A DNA stretch of 55,522 bases from Phormidesmis sp. RL_2_1 (GTDB lineage: Bacteria; Cyanobacteriota; Cyanobacteriia; Phormidesmidales; Phormidesmidaceae): positions 1 through 55,522 of the forward strand of contig JAAUPS010000008.1 of assembly GCA_012033015.1 (NCBI GenBank), given 5' to 3'. Made by a program: the position numbers and the translations under genes. Below the pieces are notes generated by a model. That model had not been told where the DNA came from. It saw nothing but the letters and a program-made list of their open reading frames with translations, and did not search any database. Positions within the stretch are counted from its first letter, which is position 1. Each line of letters starts with the position of its first letter. Below are positions 49,840-55,522 of the stretch, one piece after another.

Positions 49840-50863
49840 TTAAGGCGCGGTAGGCACAGGGATTGGCTGCGCGCGCAAGTCGCGCAGGGCCAGCACCGTA
49901 AAACCAACCAAGCAACCCAAAAGCGTAGCGCCAATGAGCTGATGGCAAACGGTCAAAGGCTCTACCTGCAGCCTGAGCTTAAACGTGGCCACACCGAGGG
50001 CAATTTGCAGGAGGACAAGCAGTCCGGCTGCATTGGCCAAGCTGCGCAGCCACTGACTCAGCGCTGGGGTGCGCCATACGCTGACAACCAAGTACAAGAC
50101 GGTGAGCGTTGGCGGAACGACACCTGCGATATGGGCATTCATGACACTGCACAAATCCGCCGTTCCAAAGCACAAATGCGCTGCCCAGCGAGAGCCGACT
50201 AGGCCACCGATAATACTTTGGCTGTAAACCAATAGGGCAGCGGCTAAGCCAATCCACGGCAGCTTACCCGTATTGCCTGTGGGTTGGTAGGGCATGAGCG
50301 CTGTGCCCATGACTAGCAGGGTGCAGAAAAACAGCAGTGCTGTCCCAAGGTGAGCGGTGACAATGTCAAATCGCAGCAGCTCAATGACGGTGAGGCCGCC
50401 GAGCAGACCTTGCACCAAGATGAGAAACAGTGCGCCCAGAGAGGCCCAAGGGAGCCAAGCAGGCAATGAGCGCCGATACCAACCGCTCAGCCCCACCAGC
50501 CCAATGGCCATCAGCCCAATCAAGGACGCTGTCTAGACGGTGAAACCATTCTAGAAACACTTGCAGATTCATTTGGGCGGTGGGCACGAGCTGACCGTAG
50601 CACAGGGGCCAGTCAGGGCAGGCAAGACCGGCATTCATGACGCGGGTGGCGCTGCCGACGGCCATGAGCAAAAGGGTTGCGATCGCCATTTTCCAAACCC
50701 ACCGCCGAATAAGCTGCTGGGCAGCCACTTGCTCAGGCATTGGCCCAGTAACTGGCCCAGCTACTGGCCCAGAGCTGGACTGGGAAGATCCTGCCCAATG
50801 CTCACCTGATTGCATAGAAAGAGGCTGGGACAAAGGCGTGTGAGAAAAACTAGAATTTGTCAT
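49840..50863 (-). CDS. ctaA: heme A synthase (COX15/CtaA), apparent 1-nt frameshift near 50530
   Basis: VGSATRVMNAGLACPDWPLCYGQLVPTAQMNLQVFLEWFHRLD in ORF 50381-50863; SLIGLMAIGLVGLSGWYRRSLPAW...RFDIVTAHLGTALLFF in ORF 49840-50523. Confidence 0.92.
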
Positions 50864-51707
50864 AGGAGAAATGGTTAGAAGAGATAAAATTTACCGAAGA
50901 AATGAATGATATTCAGCTCTTAAGGTTTGTTTTACTTTTTGTTCTTTCATTCGCATTCAATTCGCGCAGTTGGGTTTCTTGGCGTTATCTTGACCTCGCA
51001 AAATCTTCTCTGGGTGAAAATATAGCGCGCAAATCACAATTATTCTTTCGTTGTAGACATTTTCTTTCGATAGTCTGCTTTTGCTTAATGTTGCTTAACA
51101 ATCTGTCGAAATATTTGTGAGAATCTCTTTAAGAATGTCTAAGCATTTGGTCTGACTTTTGTGCTCGGATGGCTTCACCCGTTTGAAACTTTGAATGGCC
51201 TGTAAATGGCTTCCTACAGGCTTTTGCAGGCTGCTTAACCGCTGTGTATGGTCTGCAGATATTGCTTTGAAAGCCATGGCCAGAATGCCTTAAAGATTAA
51301 GGCTTAAAGATCAAAGTATCGCTATATACATCTCATGGGTAAGCTTTTGCGGTATGGCTAACGGGCGATGCATAAAATACTCAATTAACGCCTTAATCTA
51401 ACGCCTTAATCGCCTTAATCAACAGAAAGTTAAAGGCCCTTCTAAAAGCATTTCCAAAGAGCATTTCTAAAGAATATTTTTAAAGAGCATTTCTAAAGAG
51501 CATTTCCAAAGATTTTCTGTAGAGAACCTAGAGAAAATGTTAAAGCCTCAAACATGGCTTAAAAAAATGTTCATATCTCCCAAAAGAGCGCTACCTTATA
51601 TAAGCAATATCCAGGGAAGTGTGAAGATAATTGACTCTCTGTGTATGCTGATTGTTCTCGCCGTAAATGTATCGTAAATGTAAGCAACAGATCTGTTTAG
51701 ATCTGCA

Positions 51708-52790
51708 GTGAATACTGTGAACATTCCCAGTTCGATTCTGACTCTTTTGGTAGGTATTTTTGTTACCTTAGCAAGCCTTTGGTATGGCCAAAATCATGGC
51801 CTGATGCCGGTAGCAGCCTCTGCTGAAGCTGAGCTAGTTGATGGTTTGTTCAATACCATGATGACCATCGGCTTTGGTTTGTTTTTATTGGTGGAAGGGG
51901 CGTTGGTCATTGCGGCCTTTCGCTTTCGCCGCCAAAAGGACGACATGGGCGATGGCGAACATTTAGAAGGCAATATTCCTTTAGAGATCGTTTGGACGGC
52001 GATCCCAGCGGTGATTGTGCTGGGCATCTCGATTTACAGCTTTGACATTTACACCCGTATGGGTGGGCTCGATTTGATGAACCACAGCATGGCTCCGGCT
52101 GATACGCCTGCGGTTCAGATGGCGGCTCAGATGGCTGCCCAGTCTGATCAAGCCCAGCCTGATCAAGCCCAGTCTGATCAAATGGATAGCCAGATGGACG
52201 GCATACAGGTTGCCTACGCGCCTGGTGAAGGGGGATCGCCTTTGCTGGCCGATGCTAATGCAGGTATGGGCATTAGCCCCGGACAGGATATGGCTGCTCT
52301 ATTGTCTGTTGAGGTACAGGGCTTGCAGTATGCCTTTATTTTTAACTATCCCAACGGTATCGTTGATGGGGAACTGCATGTGCCCGTGAATACGCCTGTA
52401 GAGCTCAATCTCAATGCTCAAGATGTGCTGCACGCCTTTTGGATGCCTGAGTTTCGCATTAAGCAAGACATGATTCCTGGGCAAGAAACGAAGCTGGTGT
52501 TTAATGCCATTAAAGAAGGCACTTACCCGGTTGTGTGTGCTGAGCTGTGCGGTCCCTATCATGGGGGGATGCGTACCCAGATCATTGTTCACTCTGCTGA
52601 GGACTATGCCAGTTGGGTCGATAGCCGCGTGACGGCTATGGCCGCAGGCGATACCACTATTGCGCATTTGCCGAAAGCGCCTGCAGATCGCACTGAAGCT
52701 GAGTACTTAAATACATTTGTTGAGCCGATGCAGTTGGCCGTTGCGCCTGAGCGCTTGGCGGCGTTGTCTGGGCACAGTCATGCTCAGTAG
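51708..52790 (+). CDS. ctaC: cytochrome c oxidase subunit II
   Basis: CuA motif VVCAELCGPYHGGMRTQIIV; two N-terminal TM helices; IPLEIVWTAIPAVIVLGISIYSF. Confidence 0.95.
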   Translation: MNTVNIPSSILTLLVGIFVTLASLWYGQNHGLMPVAASAEAELVDGLFNTMMTIGFGLFLLVEGALVIAAFRFRRQKDDMGDGEHLEGNIPLEIVWTAIPAVIVLGISIYSFDIYTRMGGLDLMNHSMAPADTPAVQMAAQMAAQSDQAQPDQAQSDQMDSQMDGIQVAYAPGEGGSPLLADANAGMGISPGQDMAALLSVEVQGLQYAFIFNYPNGIVDGELHVPVNTPVELNLNAQDVLHAFWMPEFRIKQDMIPGQETKLVFNAIKEGTYPVVCAELCGPYHGGMRTQIIVHSAEDYASWVDSRVTAMAAGDTTIAHLPKAPADRTEAEYLNTFVEPMQLAVAPERLAALSGHSHAQ

Positions 52791-52901
52791 CTGTTTGATC
52801 ATGGCTGATGTCATGGCTTGATAATTTTGCCTCTGGTTTTGCCCCTGGTTTTGCCTCTAACAGTAACGGTCTTTAGCAACAACACTCTAGCAACAACAAT
52901 A

Positions 52902-54581
52902 ATGACAGTAACTTCTGAAGCAACGACACCGACCTCAGATGTGCCCATGCTCTTGGGCAATGAGCGCAAATGGACTGACTATTTTACGTTCTGTACCGAT
53001 CATAAGGTGATTGGTATTCAGTATTTGGTAACGGTCATTTCTTCTTTTATTTGGATTGGGGGAGCGCTGGCTACTGTCATGCGTACTGAGTTGGCTACGC
53101 CTGCACCTGATTTGGTGACGCCGGATGTGTACAACGGAATGCTGACGCTGCACGGCACAGTGATGTTGTTTTTGTGGATTGTGCCAGCAGGTGCAGGGCT
53201 GGCTAATTATCTCATTCCATTGATGATTGGGGCGCGGGATATGGCGTTTCCGAGGTTGAATGCGATCGCATTCTGGATGATCCCCCCTTCTGGTTTACTG
53301 CTGATCAGCAGCTTTTTCTTTGAGCCCGCCCAAGCGGGTTGGACATCTTATCCACCACTGAGTTTAACGACTGGGGCGGTGGGTGAAGGCATCTGGATTA
53401 TGAGCATTTTGGTTGGTGGCACCGCGTCCATTTTGGGCGGGCTCAACTTTTTGGTCACTATCTTAAAAATGCGAGTGCCCAGTATGTCGCTAACCGACAT
53501 GCCGCTCTTTTGCTGGGCGATGATTGCCACGTCTTTGCTGATTTTGATCAGTACACCGGTGCTGGCCGGGGCATTGATTTTGCTAGCCTTTGATTTGCTC
53601 GCAGGCACAGCATTTTTTAACCCCACAGGCGGTGGTAACCCGGTGGTGTATCAGCATATGTTCTGGTTTTACTCTCACCCGGCGGTTTATATTTTTGTGC
53701 TGCCGCTGTTTGGGGCAATTAGTGAGGTGGTGTCAGTACATGCGCGCAAGCCGATTTTTGGCTATCGGGCGATCGCCTATTCCTCCATTGTAATCAGCTT
53801 TTTGGGCCTGATTGTATGGGCGCATCACATGTTTACCAGCGGCACCCCACCCTGGTTACGCATGTTCTTTATGATCACCACCATGGTGATTGCCGTTCCT
53901 ACAGGTATTAAAGTATTCGGCTGGGTGGCTACACTCTGGCGCGGCAAAATCGCCTTCACCAGCGCCATGCTATTTGCTTTTGGCTTTATCGCGCTCTTTT
54001 TAATCGGCGGTATCAGCGGCGTCATGCTAGCAGCCGTCCCTTTTGATATTCACGTTCACGACACTTACTTTGTCGTTGCACACTTTCACTATGTGCTGTT
54101 TGGCGCTTCCGTTTTCGGTATATTCATGGCGGTGTACCACTGGTTTCCAAAAATGACCGGCCACATGATGAATGAGTTTTGGGGAAAAATTCACTTCACC
54201 CTTACTTTTATCGGTATGAATCTCACCTTTATGCCGATGCACGAGCTGGGCCTGATGGGCATGAATCGCCGTATTGCCCTGTACGATCCACAATTTACCG
54301 ATCTCAATGTGTTGGCTACTATCGGTTCGTACATCATGGCTGTTTCGACCATTCCTTTTTTAATCAATGCCGTATGGTCTTGGCGCTATGGGCCGAAGGC
54401 ACCAGCCAACCCCTGGCGAGCTTTGACGCTGGAGTGGCAGACGCTCTCACCGCCTCATATTGAAAACTTTGAAGAATTACCCGTGCTGAAAACGGGGCCT
54501 TATGACTACGGATTGGGCTATACCGCCGAAGAAGATCCGGCTGAGCTGTACGAGCACGCTGTGCCAGCATCCGCAGTTTAG
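52902..54581 (+). CDS. ctaD: cytochrome c oxidase subunit I
   Basis: YNGMLTLHGTVMLFLWIVPAGAGLANYLIPLMIGARDMAFPRLNA; HMFWFYSHPAVYIFVLPLFG; VHDTYFVVAHFHYVLFGA. Confidence 0.97.
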   Translation: MTVTSEATTPTSDVPMLLGNERKWTDYFTFCTDHKVIGIQYLVTVISSFIWIGGALATVMRTELATPAPDLVTPDVYNGMLTLHGTVMLFLWIVPAGAGLANYLIPLMIGARDMAFPRLNAIAFWMIPPSGLLLISSFFFEPAQAGWTSYPPLSLTTGAVGEGIWIMSILVGGTASILGGLNFLVTILKMRVPSMSLTDMPLFCWAMIATSLLILISTPVLAGALILLAFDLLAGTAFFNPTGGGNPVVYQHMFWFYSHPAVYIFVLPLFGAISEVVSVHARKPIFGYRAIAYSSIVISFLGLIVWAHHMFTSGTPPWLRMFFMITTMVIAVPTGIKVFGWVATLWRGKIAFTSAMLFAFGFIALFLIGGISGVMLAAVPFDIHVHDTYFVVAHFHYVLFGASVFGIFMAVYHWFPKMTGHMMNEFWGKIHFTLTFIGMNLTFMPMHELGLMGMNRRIALYDPQFTDLNVLATIGSYIMAVSTIPFLINAVWSWRYGPKAPANPWRALTLEWQTLSPPHIENFEELPVLKTGPYDYGLGYTAEEDPAELYEHAVPASAV

Positions 54582-54680
54582 TCTGGCTCTGAGCCCAGTT
54601 TTTTCAGGTCATTTTTTCAGGTCATTTTTTCCAGCCTTAGTTCTTTTGCTCTACTTCTTGATCTCTCCCTAACTTCAACT

Positions 54681-55298
54681 ATGCAAGGTTCTATCGATAC
54701 CGCCCAGGGCACCCTCAATATCGCCCAGGAAAGCGCAGCTAGCCATCATGAAGAGCATCCTGACCATCGGATGTTTGGGATTTTGGTCTTTCTATGTGCT
54801 GAAAGTATGCTCTTTATGGGGCTGTTCATCGCCTATATTACCTTTCGGCTAGTCGCTCCTGAGTGGCCGCCTGCGGGCACCCCGGAGCTAGAAATTTTGC
54901 TGCCGGGAATTAACTCACTGATTCTTATCTCCAGTAGCTTTGTGATCCACAAAGCAGATACTGCGGTCAAAAATAACAATGTGGGTGGTGTTACGACTTG
55001 GTTTACGATTACCGCCATCATGGGGTTAATCTTTTTGTTAGGTCAAGGCTATGAGTATGCCAACCTAGAATTTGGTTTGCGTGAAAATCTATTTGCCAGT
55101 ACTTTTTATGTGCTGACGGGCTTCCATGGTTTGCACGTATTTGTCGGGCTGCTACTGATGCTGGCGGTGCTGTGGCGGGCTCGCAAACCGGGGCATTACT
55201 CCAGCGAAAACCATTTTGGTGTTGAAGCGGTAGAGCTGTATTGGCACTTTGTCGATGTGATTTGGATTATTCTATTTATTCTGTTGTATATCTGGTAG
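54681..55298 (+). CDS. ctaE: cytochrome c oxidase subunit III
   Basis: FLCAESMLFMGLFIAYITFRL; TFYVLTGFHGLHVFVGLLLML; VELYWHFVDVIWIILFILLYIW. Confidence 0.95.
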   Translation: MQGSIDTAQGTLNIAQESAASHHEEHPDHRMFGILVFLCAESMLFMGLFIAYITFRLVAPEWPPAGTPELEILLPGINSLILISSSFVIHKADTAVKNNNVGGVTTWFTITAIMGLIFLLGQGYEYANLEFGLRENLFASTFYVLTGFHGLHVFVGLLLMLAVLWRARKPGHYSSENHFGVEAVELYWHFVDVIWIILFILLYIW

Positions 55299-55418
55299 GC
55301 CAGACTAAAAATCAGAATAAAGGCCAGAATAAAGGCCAGAATAATAACCAGATTCAAAACCAGATTCAAAACCAGATTAAAGGCCATGTCAACCACCAGA
55401 TTCAACAACAGATTCAAT
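55297..55418. repeat. degenerate tandem repeat (ggccagaataaa / accagattcaaa)
   Basis: Read directly downstream of the coxC stop; ORFs called here are likely spurious. Confidence 0.9.
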
Positions 55419-55522
55419 CCAATCGACATAGCCTGAAACACGGGTGTAATATTCCCAACGCCCATAATACCCTTCACCGATTGAAACGCTGCAGGAGAAG
55501 AATCTTGACCTGAGCTAACGCC

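Noticed and set aside
50902-51120. 72-aa + strand ORF in the long gap upstream of coxB
   Set aside because: No recognisable motifs; AT-rich intergenic DNA with tandem repeats nearby.
55241-55513. ORF rich in NQ/KGQ after coxC on the + strand and its antisense ORF 55196-55477
   Set aside because: Overlaps the coxC 3' end and a non-coding tandem repeat; low-complexity translation is a by-product of the repeat.
1-55522. tRNA or rRNA genes
   Set aside because: No convincing tRNA T-loop/acceptor pattern or rRNA-like sequence noticed by eye; a tRNAscan run would be decisive.

Overview
The window is chromosomal DNA that looks cyanobacterial: the HIP1 octamer GCGATCGC is frequent, and a CruP/CruA-like FAD protein and a cyanobacterial-style ctaA/ctaB/coxBAC locus are present. 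Most genes are housekeeping or accessory. From left to right they are: a MoxR/DUF58/transglutaminase operon, SPFH protein, RlmN, ChaN-like lipoprotein, Rieske lipoprotein, GTPase, FKBP, an AraC-flanked membrane cluster, lipase, DJ-1/PfpI, transporters, AAA ATPase plus SUKH protein, MprF-like protein, vanadium haloperoxidase, a glycosyltransferase cluster, TetR plus oxidoreductase, beta-lactamase family protein, CruP-like protein, Gfo/Idh/MocA protein, histidine kinase and the cytochrome oxidase locus. I found no convincing tRNA, rRNA or CRISPR array. The most unusual signals are structural. (1) More than 30 short (about 9-20 bp) local tandem duplications with unrelated units occur in many intergenic gaps and inside several ORFs. 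Units inside ORFs are multiples of 3, while units in gaps and in a dead transposase often are not. (2) A small MITE-like repeat family with TAGCTT...AAGCTA ends and TA duplication has one copy that disrupts a CPBP protease gene. (3) Nine conserved genes carry apparent single-base frameshifts, three of them at or beside a HIP1 site. (4) Gene remnants missing from the ORF track are visible: IS6-family transposase, AI-2E transporter and TPR protein. (5) A perfect 12-9-12 operator-like palindrome lies in a TetR/oxidoreductase divergent promoter. All family calls come from reading the translated sequence; no database search was run.
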